A DNA stretch of 64,000 nucleotides from an uncultured Christensenellaceae bacterium (GCA_910586985.1 CAJUKK010000007.1:62001-126000), one strand, 5' to 3'; counted from the stretch's first letter, positions 43,657 through 52,253 are shown. Program-made: numbers and translations. The notes: a model not told the origin generated them from the sequence alone.

Positions 43657-44134
43657 GGTGTTTCTCCTTTTTTTCTTATCATATCGCATACACAAAAAGA
43701 AAGTTAGAAGGTTTTTCCCGTGAGTTTCAAATATTTTTCCCTGTAAAAATCGTATTTCCCTTTCCCGAAATAAAACTTTATCCAAAACAACTTTTCTTTC
43801 GCCCACTGGTTGTATCGGGGAAAGCCTGCGCCGTAAACAATAAAAATAGCGACTCCTTTACGGCAAGTCGCGTGCGAAAATATTGCAACACTTTCAATAA
43901 CTTTCCTCAAATGCAATTTTTTCGCCGCTTCCTTGACGGCTTGTCTTTCCCCGATTATTTTTGTTGTGGCCGAAAGAAAAGTTTAATGAATAAGGAGTTT
44001 TATATGTTTTTGGTTTTTTATTAGGTTTGGTTGGGAAATCCGCTATATCGGTTGGAAAACCCGCGGGATTTAGTTTCTTACATTTTTATTTGTAAACATT
44101 TAGGATTAAAAATACAAATCATGAGGAGGATTTT
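43657..44134. other. Intergenic stretch with a 6-codon leader peptide and hairpins
   Basis: No convincing gene. A minus-strand frame at 43916-43704 (70 codons, TTG start) has no ribosome site and may be a decayed gene end. On the plus strand TAAGGAG (43991-43997) precedes ATG at 44004 and a 6-residue frame reading MFLVFY, stop at 44022-44024. An imperfect hairpin (AAATCC-GC with GCGGGATTT) follows at about 44035-44075. The arrangement looks like a leader peptide before the recombinase genes. Confidence 0.35.
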
Positions 44135-44515
44135 ATGAAACAAGCAATTATCTACTCTTGCCATCTGGAAGAGCGCGCAAACGAACCAGACAACGAGCGG
44201 CAAATAGCGTTATGCAAAGAATACGCCGAACAAAACGGCATTGAAATCGTCGGCAGCTACATGGATCGTGTTGCCACAAAAAAAGAGCCGTTACTGATGA
44301 AACGGTTTTTATTACAAGAATGCAGAAAGCAGCACTGGAATTTGTTCTTAATCGCGTCTATAACTATTTTAGGACGTAACATGAAAGAAACCATGAAATT
44401 CTTAACCGAACTGAGCAAATACGTCGATTATAAAATAATAGACCAACAGGACAACGAATTGATGTGCGAAATCAGTAAATTACTTGAAATGATGTATAAG
44501 GAGAACCGTCTATGA
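44135..44515 (+). CDS. Catalytically dead serine-recombinase N-domain protein (126 aa)
   Basis: The fold follows the serine-recombinase catalytic domain (AIIYSCHLEERANEPDNERQIALCKEYAEQNGI...MDR, then ITILGRNMKETMKF), but the YARYS motif of the adjacent active enzyme is YSCHL, so the nucleophilic Ser and the neighbouring Arg are lost, and DRFGRN is TILGRN. The DNA-binding region is absent. It is coupled to the full recombinase by ATGA. It may be a regulator or a subunit that tunes recombination; this is inferred. Confidence 0.75.
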   Translation: MKQAIIYSCHLEERANEPDNERQIALCKEYAEQNGIEIVGSYMDRVATKKEPLLMKRFLLQECRKQHWNLFLIASITILGRNMKETMKFLTELSKYVDYKIIDQQDNELMCEISKLLEMMYKENRL

Positions 44516-46029
44516 AAATGGCAGTAATCTACGCTCGCTATTCAAGCGAAAGGCAAAACGATCAATCCATCGAAGGGCAGCTTCGTATTTGCAATAAGTA
44601 TGCACAAGACAATAATCTGATGATAGTCGATACCTATATAGATCGGGCGACAACCGGACTAAATGACCAGCGTCCCGCTTTTCAGCAAATGCTTTCTGAT
44701 AGCGCAAAACCCGTTCCGTGGGAAATCGTTCTTGTCTATGCAATAGACCGATTTGGAAGAAATTCCATTGAAATCGCTGTAAACAAACAAAAATTAAAGA
44801 AAAACAAAAAGACGTTGATATCCGCAACTCAACGCACTTCAGAGAATATTGACGGTTCGAAAAATCTTGACGGTATCCTGCTCGAAAATATGTATATCGG
44901 ACTCGCCGAATACTATTCGGCAGAGCTTTCCCAAAAGGTGCGGCGCGGCTTGAATGAAAACCGTCAAAAAGGATTATTCTGCGGCGGCGCGCTTGCCTTC
45001 GGTTACAGAGTTGTCAATAAAAAAGTTGTTGTCGAACCGAATGAATCTGAAATTATTTTATATATTTATCGACAATATGCAGAAGGAAAAATCGCCAAAG
45101 ATATAATAGCCGATTTAACTGCCAAAGGTCTAACTCATAAAGGTAAACCCTTTGCAATGAATACTTTCTACGGTATTTTACGAAAAGAACAATATATCGG
45201 CATCCACCATCACGACGGCGAAGTCTATACAAATATTTATCCCCCTATCGTTCCGAAACCGCTATTCGATAGAGTGCAAGAAATTCTTGCGAAAAACAAA
45301 ATCGGCTCACGAAGTAATCTAACAGAATATTTATTGCGCGATAAAGCGATTTGCGGTTATTGCGGAAAAACTTTGCAAGGTGAAAGCGGTACGGCAAGAA
45401 ATGGAACGGTGAAACATTACTATAAATGTATGGGACGAAAAAAATATCATACTTGCTTAAAGTCCGTCGTTCAAAAAGATAAACTTGAAAACCTTGTAAT
45501 CTCCGAAACTTTACGAGCTTTTTCCCACAAAGGAATCATGGATGAGGTTGCAGAAGCCGTACTTGGTGCTCATGCAAAAAAGATTCAAGATCAATCTATA
45601 ATGAGTATTTTAACGGCGGAGCGTGACACCATCAAAAAATCGCTCTCAAACATTATGAAAGCGATTGAACAGGGAATTTTTACTGAAACAACAAAATCAC
45701 GTATGGAAGAACTGGAAGAACAGCTCGCCGAAACGGAAAATAAAATTTTAATCGAACAGTATAAAATGGAATCACAGCTCAAAAGAGAACAGGTTATTGA
45801 ATATATAACCCACTCCCTGCGGCAAAAACCAAAACTGTTAATTCATACTTTTGTTCAGAAAGTTATCTTATGGGACGATAAAATAGAGATTTACTTCAAT
45901 TTCATGGAAAAAACATATCCCGATGAAGAAAATCATCGGGATTGTTTAGAACTATCCGGTTCGGATAGTTCCCGCATGGTGCGGTCGACAGGAATTGAAC
46001 CTGCATGGAGTTACCCACAAGATCCTTAG
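44512..46029 (+). CDS. Large serine recombinase
   Basis: The 505-residue protein has an intact resolvase catalytic domain (VIYARYSSERQ with nucleophile Ser, then AIDRFGRN), a recombinase domain (ALAFGYRVVN...RKEQYIGI), a zinc ribbon (CGYCGKTL...CMGRKKYHTC) and a long coiled coil. It should catalyse integration and excision of a mobile element. Its last residues (VRSTGIEPAWSY) are encoded by the antisense strand of tRNA-Leu, so the gene reads into the tRNA, a typical sign of insertion at the tRNA 3' end. Confidence 0.92.
   Translation: MKMAVIYARYSSERQNDQSIEGQLRICNKYAQDNNLMIVDTYIDRATTGLNDQRPAFQQMLSDSAKPVPWEIVLVYAIDRFGRNSIEIAVNKQKLKKNKKTLISATQRTSENIDGSKNLDGILLENMYIGLAEYYSAELSQKVRRGLNENRQKGLFCGGALAFGYRVVNKKVVVEPNESEIILYIYRQYAEGKIAKDIIADLTAKGLTHKGKPFAMNTFYGILRKEQYIGIHHHDGEVYTNIYPPIVPKPLFDRVQEILAKNKIGSRSNLTEYLLRDKAICGYCGKTLQGESGTARNGTVKHYYKCMGRKKYHTCLKSVVQKDKLENLVISETLRAFSHKGIMDEVAEAVLGAHAKKIQDQSIMSILTAERDTIKKSLSNIMKAIEQGIFTETTKSRMEELEEQLAETENKILIEQYKMESQLKREQVIEYITHSLRQKPKLLIHTFVQKVILWDDKIEIYFNFMEKTYPDEENHRDCLELSGSDSSRMVRSTGIEPAWSYPQDP
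45905..45942 (-). terminator. Terminator of tRNA-Leu(AAG)
   Basis: ATCCCGATGA (45917-45926) pairs perfectly over 10 bp with 45933-45942, and the minus strand continues into six T residues. It lies inside the recombinase coding region on the opposite strand. Confidence 0.65.
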
Positions 46030-46061
46030 TCTTGCGCGTCTGCCAGTTCCGCCACGACCGC
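45977..46061 (-). tRNA. tRNA-Leu (anticodon AAG)
   Basis: The minus strand begins GCGGTCGTGGCGGAACTGG, has a 5-bp anticodon stem CAAGA/TCTTG around loop CTAAGGA (anticodon AAG), a long variable arm as in class II tRNAs, T-loop GGTTCAATTCC and an encoded CCA at 45979-45977. A at position 34 is uncommon in bacteria and would need deamination to inosine. The recombinase gene overlaps its 3' half on the other strand. Confidence 0.93.
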
Positions 46062-46128
46062 TTAACAACTATCCTTATCGCGACAGCTTTGTTATTTTAC
46101 CTCATTCTATCATAAATGTCAAGTCATA

Positions 46129-46668
46129 TCAATAGAAAAAATCATAAATTTTACGGAATTTTTCTACTTTTTTTACATAAGCTTCTGTTTCGGGATAAGG
46201 AATCATATTTAAATTTTTTCCGTCCGTTGAGTAACTTTGCGTCTTGAGCCAATTTGCAACAATACCCTCGCCTGCATTGTATGCTGCAAGCGCGGTTTCC
46301 CTCACGGGAAATCTCTTAAATAAATAGTTTAAATATTTCGTGCCGATAATTATGTTGTACTCTCCTTCATATAATCGATCGGCTTCAAATGCAATACTTT
46401 CCGTACGGCAGATAAATTCTGCCGTCGACGGCATGAGCTGCATAAGTCCTATCGCCCCCGCACGGCTTTTTGCCGACTCATTAAACCCGCTTTCCGCTTT
46501 CGCAACCGCATATATGAGGGAAATATCGATACCGCTTGATTGCACCGCTTTTAAATAAGGACGCGGATACAGCGCCGCCCGAAAGGTAAAAAAACTACCG
46601 ACTGCCGCGCCGACACAAAGAACGGCAACTGCTAATATAATAATTTTGCGAAACCCTTTACGCATCAT
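46129..46668 (-). CDS. Lytic transglycosylase, SLT domain
   Basis: One N-terminal membrane anchor (about 9-30) precedes a Slt/MltC-type domain with catalytic Glu in AKAESGFN, then GAIGLMQLMPSTA and AAYNAGEG. It cleaves peptidoglycan glycan strands at the outer face of the membrane. 179 residues, in the usual size range for short Firmicutes versions. It follows coaE on the same strand. Confidence 0.9.
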   Translation of the reverse strand: MMRKGFRKIIILAVAVLCVGAAVGSFFTFRAALYPRPYLKAVQSSGIDISLIYAVAKAESGFNESAKSRAGAIGLMQLMPSTAEFICRTESIAFEADRLYEGEYNIIIGTKYLNYLFKRFPVRETALAAYNAGEGIVANWLKTQSYSTDGKNLNMIPYPETEAYVKKVEKFRKIYDFFY

Positions 46669-46716
46669 TTACAGTATGCGCGACCGAATAAAAACTTTCC
46701 TTTATTTAAAGAAAGG

Positions 46717-47295
46717 TTACAATAATCTGTCCAAAACCTCTTTTATTGCCCTCTTTAACCCATTCGTCGTACCGTCGTTTTCTATTATAAAATCCGCATT
46801 AGACCTGAGCACATTCTCGTCGATTTGTTTAGAGATGCGCTGTTCGATCTCCTCACGCGAAAGATTACTGCGATCGGAAACCGCACGTATACGATCTTCT
46901 TTATTCCGGCATACGGCAATCACGCCGTCAAACAATCGGTCAAATCCCCCTTCGTATAAAAGCGGCACTTCCGCAAACGACACGGGATATGCGTTCATCT
47001 GTTCCATCAATCGGTTGATAATATGCGGATGAGTCACGGAATTAAGACGATCGTAAATGCTTTGGTCCCCCGAAAAGGCAATCGCAGCAAGCGCGCCTCG
47101 ATCAAGTCCGCTTTTATTAACGCAATGCGGAAATTCTCGAGCGATTACCGCTAAAAAATCTTGTTCTTTTAAAAGCTCGGAGTAAATCTCGTCGCAAGAA
47201 AAAACAGGATAGCCAAACGCCTTAATTACAGCGAGCACCGTGGATTTTCCGCTCCCGATTCCGCCCGTTACGGCAAATTTCTTATTTGGCCTCAT
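46717..47295 (-). CDS. coaE: Dephospho-CoA kinase
   Basis: Walker A TGGIGSGKST, the CDEIYSELL (D in CD) segment, and HPHIINRLMEQM are typical of CoaE, which phosphorylates dephospho-CoA in the last step of CoA synthesis. 192 residues. It overlaps polA by 14 bases; the polA-coaE order is common in Firmicutes. Confidence 0.92.
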   Translation of the reverse strand: MRPNKKFAVTGGIGSGKSTVLAVIKAFGYPVFSCDEIYSELLKEQDFLAVIAREFPHCVNKSGLDRGALAAIAFSGDQSIYDRLNSVTHPHIINRLMEQMNAYPVSFAEVPLLYEGGFDRLFDGVIAVCRNKEDRIRAVSDRSNLSREEIEQRISKQIDENVLRSNADFIIENDGTTNGLKRAIKEVLDRLL

Positions 47296-49810
47296 ACCAG
47301 CTCTTCCCCGTCTTTACTTCGGCAATCAACGGAACATTGAGTTTTATCGCGCCTTCCATCGCCTCTTTCAATAATGACGAAACTGCATCTTTTTCCGCGA
47401 GAGGCGTGTCAAGCGCAAGTTCATCGTGAACCTGCAATACAAGTTTCGCCTGCATTTTTTCCGCAGCAAGCCGCTCGCTGACTCTATTCATTGCAATCTT
47501 GATAATATCAGCCGAACTTCCCTGTAAAGGCATATTCATAGCGGCGCGTTCTCCAAAGGAACGCACATTGTAATTAGATGATTTGATTTCGGGAATCCAA
47601 CGCTTTCTGCCAAGAATCGTTTTAACATATCCGTCTTTTTTTGCATTTTCTACATTCAAGTGCATATATTCTTTAACGTCAGCGTACGTTTTAAAATATC
47701 GATCAATTATCTCCTGCGCCTCGGACGGAGAACACGCAAGGTCTTTGGCAAGCCCGTACGAACTCATTCCGTAAATAATCCCGAAGTTTACGACCTTCGC
47801 CCGACGTCGCATTGTTTCGGTAACGTCACCAAGCGAAACGCCGAATACTTGCGCCGCCGTTGTCGCATGAATGTCTTTCCCTTCGTTATACGCTTCGATC
47901 AACGGCTTACAACCAGAAAAATGAGCAAGCAAGCGCAATTCTATCTGTGAGTAATCGGCATCCACAAGTATATTGCCATCTCTGGCAATAAAAAGCTTTC
48001 TTAATTCTTTCCCTTCGTCTCGACGAACGGGAATATTTTGTAAATTTGGATTTGCGCTCGATAAACGCCCTGTCGTCGTCATCGTCTGATTATACGTGGT
48101 GTGAACGATCCCGTCTTTAACGAGGGGTCTGATTCCGTCTACATACGTCGACTGCAATTTTTGATACTCTCTGTAGCTCAGAATCAAACGGGCGATCTCG
48201 TGCTCTTCGGCAAGTTTTTCTAAAATTTCTGCATTGGTCGAATACCCGCCGCGAATGTTCTTCTTTGCGCCATAACGCTGAAATCCCAACTTTTCAAATA
48301 ATATTTCGGAAAGCTGAAAAGGAGAATTTAAATTAAATTCTTGCCCTGCCAATTCAAATATTTTTTGAGAAAGTTCGCGCATCCGATCGTTATATCGCTT
48401 TGAAAACTCGGAAAAACGGCTTTCGTCTACCCGTACGCCTGTACATTCCATTTGATACAATACAAACGCAAGCGGCAACTCAATTTCCCGATACAATTTC
48501 AATTCCGTTTCCGAAATCTCCCCAACCGCTTCACCATATGCAAGATAAAGCGCATAGGCGCAGTTATCTTCTGACAAAAGATAATCTTTGATCAGTTCCT
48601 TTTCGCTCACGGGACGCATGCCCGAATTGGCAAGATAGCGCAATAAACTTAAATCTTCGAAACTGCAATCATAAGCGATACCCGCCTGCGACAGCCGATG
48701 TAAAATCTGCTTAACGTCATTAACAATAACCCGTTTTCCACTCGTAAACAATAATTTTAAAAGTTCGTCAAGCTCGTTGTCGAACAATCCGGGTGAAAGG
48801 AAATCCTTCCTCCTGTGAAATACATACTCTTTCCCGCCGAAACAAACATGTATCCCGTCCGTTTCGCATACCGCAAACTCCTCAGAATTTTTCAGCTGCG
48901 CTTTAAACTCATCTAACGGCGGATGAAACACAATTTCCGCACCGCTACGGTGTTGCGGGGTAAAGAAAACAGAATCCATAAGAGAACGGAATTCCAACCT
49001 TGAAAAAGCTTCCCTTACCGACTCTGAGAACGGCAAAGATACGGTGCAATCTTCAAGCGACAGCGCCAGCGGAACATTTGTATCGATCGTCGCAAGCGTG
49101 TGGGATAAGCGCGCGTTGCTTTCACTGGCAATCAGTTTTTGGCGAACCGCAGGTTGCAATTCGTCAAGATGTTTATAGCATTCGTCAAGCGTACCGTAAC
49201 GGCTTAAAAGTTCGCGTGCTTTTACCGGACCGATTCCCGCTACTCCCGGAATATTATCCGAATTATCCCCCATAAGCGACTTTAACTCAATCACTTGAGC
49301 CGGAGTAATCCCCTCTTTCGCATAAAAGTTTTCGCTTGTCATCAAATCAATATCGCTTACACCGCGCTTTGTAAAACAAACGCTCACATTCTCGTTTACA
49401 AGCTGATAAGCATCGCGATCGCCCGTATATATAAAGGTTTGCACCTCGGGAAATTTACGGGACAGCGTTCCGATAATATCGTCGGCTTCATACCCCGCCT
49501 TTTCCACCATGCAAATATCCATGGACTGCAAAAGATCTTTTAAAATAGGAACTTGTACAACTAGCTCTTCCGGCATAGGTTTACGCGTTCCCTTATAATT
49601 CTCATAAAGATTGTGCCGAAACGTCGGAGCATGCACGTCAAACGCAACAGCAAAATAATTTGGCTTTTCGTCTTCCAAAATTTTTAAAACAAGTTTTACA
49701 AATCCAAAAATGCCGTTTGTGGGAGTCCCGTTTTTTGTTGTAAATACGCTCATCGCATAAAACGCGCGATTGAGCAAGCTATTCCCATCAATCAATATTA
49801 GTTTTTTCAT
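47282..49810 (-). CDS. polA: DNA polymerase I
   Basis: 842 residues: an N-terminal 5'-3' exonuclease (LILIDGNSLLNRAFYA, VDGAGYEADDIIG-like KAGYEADDIIG, GDNSDNIPGVAGIG), a middle 3'-5' exonuclease-like part that lacks the catalytic DxE residues and so is probably inactive, and a complete polymerase domain (DADYSQIELRLLAHFSG, RRRAKVVNFGIIYG, LVLQVHDELALD). It fills gaps in repair and Okazaki processing. Confidence 0.95.
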   Translation of the reverse strand: MKKLILIDGNSLLNRAFYAMSVFTTKNGTPTNGIFGFVKLVLKILEDEKPNYFAVAFDVHAPTFRHNLYENYKGTRKPMPEELVVQVPILKDLLQSMDICMVEKAGYEADDIIGTLSRKFPEVQTFIYTGDRDAYQLVNENVSVCFTKRGVSDIDLMTSENFYAKEGITPAQVIELKSLMGDNSDNIPGVAGIGPVKARELLSRYGTLDECYKHLDELQPAVRQKLIASESNARLSHTLATIDTNVPLALSLEDCTVSLPFSESVREAFSRLEFRSLMDSVFFTPQHRSGAEIVFHPPLDEFKAQLKNSEEFAVCETDGIHVCFGGKEYVFHRRKDFLSPGLFDNELDELLKLLFTSGKRVIVNDVKQILHRLSQAGIAYDCSFEDLSLLRYLANSGMRPVSEKELIKDYLLSEDNCAYALYLAYGEAVGEISETELKLYREIELPLAFVLYQMECTGVRVDESRFSEFSKRYNDRMRELSQKIFELAGQEFNLNSPFQLSEILFEKLGFQRYGAKKNIRGGYSTNAEILEKLAEEHEIARLILSYREYQKLQSTYVDGIRPLVKDGIVHTTYNQTMTTTGRLSSANPNLQNIPVRRDEGKELRKLFIARDGNILVDADYSQIELRLLAHFSGCKPLIEAYNEGKDIHATTAAQVFGVSLGDVTETMRRRAKVVNFGIIYGMSSYGLAKDLACSPSEAQEIIDRYFKTYADVKEYMHLNVENAKKDGYVKTILGRKRWIPEIKSSNYNVRSFGERAAMNMPLQGSSADIIKIAMNRVSERLAAEKMQAKLVLQVHDELALDTPLAEKDAVSSLLKEAMEGAIKLNVPLIAEVKTGKSWYEAK

Positions 49811-49863
49811 GCAAACATTGTATCACGGTTTTTCTTTTTTTGCAAGAAGTTAACCGAAATCGC

Positions 49864-49892
49864 TTGCTTTTTTACAAAAATTATTATATAAT
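49864..49892 (+). promoter_or_regulatory. Promoter of tRNA-Leu(CAA)
   Basis: TTGCTT (49864-49869) and TATAAT (49887-49892) are 17 bases apart, which places the transcript start a few bases before the tRNA. Confidence 0.75.
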
Positions 49893-49903
49893 CCTAATGT
49901 TAT

Positions 49904-49990
49904 GCCGCTGTGGTGGAATTGGCAGACGCGCTGGACTCAAAATCCAGTGGTAGCGATACCGTATCGGTTCGACCCCGATCAGCGGCACCA
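49904..49990 (+). tRNA. tRNA-Leu (anticodon CAA)
   Basis: Sequence starts GCCGCTGTGGTGGAATTGG, has anticodon stem CTGGA/TCCAG around CTCAAAA (anticodon CAA), a long variable arm, T-loop GGTTCGACCCC and an encoded CCA. Confidence 0.95.
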
Positions 49991-49995
49991 AAATG

Positions 49996-50045
49996 AAACC
50001 AGTCCAATCTCTTTGTTGATAGCAAAGAAATTTGGCTGGTTTTTC
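49996..50045 (+). terminator. Terminator of tRNA-Leu(CAA)
   Basis: AAACCAG at the left pairs with CTGGTTT at the right, with an inner TCTTTG/CAAAGA stem, followed by TTTTTCTTT. Confidence 0.7.
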
Positions 50046-50070
50046 TTTAATAAATTTCCGCAACATAAGT

Positions 50071-50108
50071 AAAAAAGTTCCGACTTTTGTCAAAGTCGGA
50101 ACTTTTTT
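50071..50108. terminator. Bidirectional terminator
   Basis: A perfect 17-bp stem (AAAAAAGTTCCGACTTT at 50071-50087 with 50092-50108, TGTC loop) has T-runs on both strands. It can end the tRNA transcript and the minus-strand BSH unit. Confidence 0.8.
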
Positions 50109-50246
50109 ATAATAGATTTTTGAATTTTTTTATGCATCATCAAACAAAGAAAACTAACCTTTTTGAGTGCCCTGTCCGGAAACCAAAGGCGGGGAGTTTG
50201 AACGACACCCCTGCTTTAGCAGCGTGTAAAATTTTTATCACATATA

Positions 50247-51236
50247 TCAAATATCCGCTTTATTGTTTTGAACTTCTATCTTCTCCCGCCTGATTAAAGG
50301 ATATCGGTAAAGTTGAGTTGATTCAAGATTTTCAGCATACATATCTACTGATGTGATTGCGTGATTTTCGTAAGTTGTGTAATAATATATTCCTTTTTGC
50401 GCGTTACAACAAGAGGTATATACCGTAATTTCATAATTGCTTTCCCCAACGATACAACAACCGCGCGGCTGCTCTACTGCACCGAGCGTGTGGAAAAATT
50501 GATTAACGTTTTCCTCTTCCGAATCTCCGTACACGGCGTTCAACTTTACGAATGCGGCTCTCACAAATCTGGATTTTGATGAAACGTCCCCAGGTAAACC
50601 GATCGCTCCCATCCCTCGGCTATATGTGTTTAATTTAATTTTTTTAGAAAACGTGTTCTTCGGCTCTCGCGGCGATAAATGTAAATAATCATTCAGATTT
50701 GAAATTTGTTCGTCGAACGGAGGATTATTAGTAAGAACACCAACAGGGTTATCATATATTTTCAATCCCTCTTTTACAAATTCAACGGTAACGCATTTAT
50801 TTTTATCTGCAATAATCCAATGCAATTGTGCGGGAGGCAAATCACTTCTATACGGAGTATCCGTTAAATTAATCTTTTTCAAACGTTGCAATGCTTGCGT
50901 TAAGGTTGCACAAGTCGCAAGAATATAGGGTATCAACTCAAACTGCGCAACATTTAGGCTACCTGTTTTCACTTTTTTATAATGGGCAAATCCTACAAAG
51001 TTTAATCCCGCCATACACAAGCCCTTTTCATTGACCGCTTCATAATATAGCGGCAAATCGTCAGGGACATACGCTATACCGATCATTGCATAATGATTAT
51101 CTATGTCCCCTGCAAAACGAAAATGAAAAGGAAAACTCCGCGGCGTCACCGTAACTTCCTCCGCATAAGAAAAATCATTATCGAGCGTCCGACCGAAATA
51201 TAAATTTTTTGTTTGATACACAATTGCCGTACACAT
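50247..51236 (-). CDS. Choloylglycine hydrolase family protein (bile salt hydrolase-like)
   Basis: The nucleophilic Cys2 is directly after Met1 (MCTAIVYQT), followed by GRTLDND, MAGLNF, a VLTNNPPF loop and SRFVR, matching the catalytic Cys, Arg, Asp, Asn and Arg positions of Ntn bile salt hydrolases and penicillin V acylases. 329 residues, family length. It cleaves the amide bond of conjugated bile acids or related amides; which substrate cannot be told. It is read together with the uppS-like gene. Confidence 0.9.
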   Translation of the reverse strand: MCTAIVYQTKNLYFGRTLDNDFSYAEEVTVTPRSFPFHFRFAGDIDNHYAMIGIAYVPDDLPLYYEAVNEKGLCMAGLNFVGFAHYKKVKTGSLNVAQFELIPYILATCATLTQALQRLKKINLTDTPYRSDLPPAQLHWIIADKNKCVTVEFVKEGLKIYDNPVGVLTNNPPFDEQISNLNDYLHLSPREPKNTFSKKIKLNTYSRGMGAIGLPGDVSSKSRFVRAAFVKLNAVYGDSEEENVNQFFHTLGAVEQPRGCCIVGESNYEITVYTSCCNAQKGIYYYTTYENHAITSVDMYAENLESTQLYRYPLIRREKIEVQNNKADI

Positions 51237-51263
51237 AATTTGTTTCGCTCCTTAAAATAAAAT

Positions 51264-51872
51264 TCATCCGCCAAGCGTAACGTCTTGTTTGCGATACCAT
51301 TCCAAAGCTTTCTCTAATTGATTATTTTGATAATCCGGCCACAAATCGTTTAATATACAAATATCTGAATATACCGTTTGAACAGGTAGAAATCCCGATA
51401 GACGACACATTCCGCCCCAACGAATCACCAAGTCGATTCTGGAAACGTCGCACGACAGAAATCCGTTTTTTATATCCCACTCCCATCCGTAATTTACGAG
51501 AAGATTAACGCGCATCTGCCCTGTTGGAACATTTTCCTTTGTCTCTGTATAAGGTAATAAAGCCGAGGGAAAACAAGAAGATTTAGTATTTCCAATCACG
51601 CGTAATGCCGCGCCTTCGGCAACAATCATTTCTGCCGCCGCAATACAAGCGTGGGAAAAAGCCGTTACCTGTTCTTTGGGTCTTTTACAATTATCAACAG
51701 TAAACCCATAATAAGTCAGCTCTCTGACTCCGCGGTTTTTAGCCGCACGCAACAAATTAATCCCTGCGGAAAGCCCATAGGCATAACCCTCTTCTTTATT
51801 TAATCCTTTTTTTTGTGCCCATCGTCTGTTTCCGTCCGGTATAATACCGATATGGTTGGGAAATCGCGCCAT
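51264..51872 (-). CDS. Short cis-prenyltransferase (UppS-like)
   Basis: The diphosphate-binding IGIIPDGNRRWAQKKG and YYGFTVDNCKRPKEQV motifs and the C-terminal SRIDLVIRWGGMCRLSGFLPVQ block match undecaprenyl diphosphate synthases. At 202 residues it is about 40 shorter than usual, and the conserved RxxGExRxSNF is changed to RWGGMCRLSGF. It is probably an additional cis-prenyltransferase of unknown chain length rather than the essential UppS. Confidence 0.75.
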   Translation of the reverse strand: MARFPNHIGIIPDGNRRWAQKKGLNKEEGYAYGLSAGINLLRAAKNRGVRELTYYGFTVDNCKRPKEQVTAFSHACIAAAEMIVAEGAALRVIGNTKSSCFPSALLPYTETKENVPTGQMRVNLLVNYGWEWDIKNGFLSCDVSRIDLVIRWGGMCRLSGFLPVQTVYSDICILNDLWPDYQNNQLEKALEWYRKQDVTLGG

Positions 51873-51970
51873 AATATATTCTCCTCTTATCTTTGATTAT
51901 CGACAAGTTAAAAATTCTTATGCCTGAAATCATTGTAACTTTACTTCATATTTTTTCGACTCGTTAAGAG

Positions 51971-52139
51971 AAAAAGACAAGGATTATATCCTTGTCTTTT
52001 TCCTTACCCTCTTGTTATAATGTCTTTGCTGCCTTAAAGGATGCAAAGACATTCAGGATTCCCAAAAAGTATCAAAAAACTTTTTGGAAAAAGGAGAAAC
52101 CGACATTAAAACAGAAAGACAGCTTTCGCTGTCTTTCTG
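51971..52139. other. Four consecutive perfect hairpins sharing AAAGACA/TGTCTTT
   Basis: Hairpin 1: 14 bp (51971-51984 with 51988-52001). Hairpin 2: 11 bp (52019-52029 with 52043-52053). Hairpin 3: 9 bp (52062-52070 with 52079-52087). Hairpin 4: 12 bp (52112-52123 with 52128-52139). The heptamer AAAGACA or its complement occurs in both arms of hairpins 1, 2 and 4. A TTGTCT-N18-TATAAT promoter sits at 51992-52021. No credible gene is present from 51873 to 52253; the open frame at 51992-52231 has no ribosome site. It may be a structured RNA or an array of binding sites. Confidence 0.5.
51992..52021 (+). promoter_or_regulatory. Promoter within the hairpin cluster
   Basis: TTGTCT (51992-51997) and TATAAT (52016-52021) are 18 bases apart. 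The -35 lies in the right arm of hairpin 1; the transcript would carry hairpins 3 and 4 and part of 2. Confidence 0.5.
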
Positions 52140-52253
52140 CAAAATTCGTCGTGATCCGACGTGTGTTTAGTACCCGAAAAGGATGCTATCTTTACGACTC
52201 CAATAATAGTTATGTACTAGCAAGACACTAGATTAATTTCGCTAAAGAAATTA

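Noticed and set aside
43704..43916. 70-codon minus-strand frame
   Set aside because: TTG start without ribosome site and no recognisable family; at most a decayed gene end.
1..46061. One large element from the left edge to the recombinase at tRNA-Leu
   Set aside because: The sugar and NHEJ genes between 21.7 and 43.7 kb look like ordinary chromosomal operons, and no repeat of the tRNA end was seen at the left. The two mobile parts are treated as separate.
51992..52231. 79-codon open frame between the uppS-like gene and the defence island
   Set aside because: It starts inside a hairpin, has no ribosome site and crosses three further hairpins, so the nucleotide structure explains it better than a protein.
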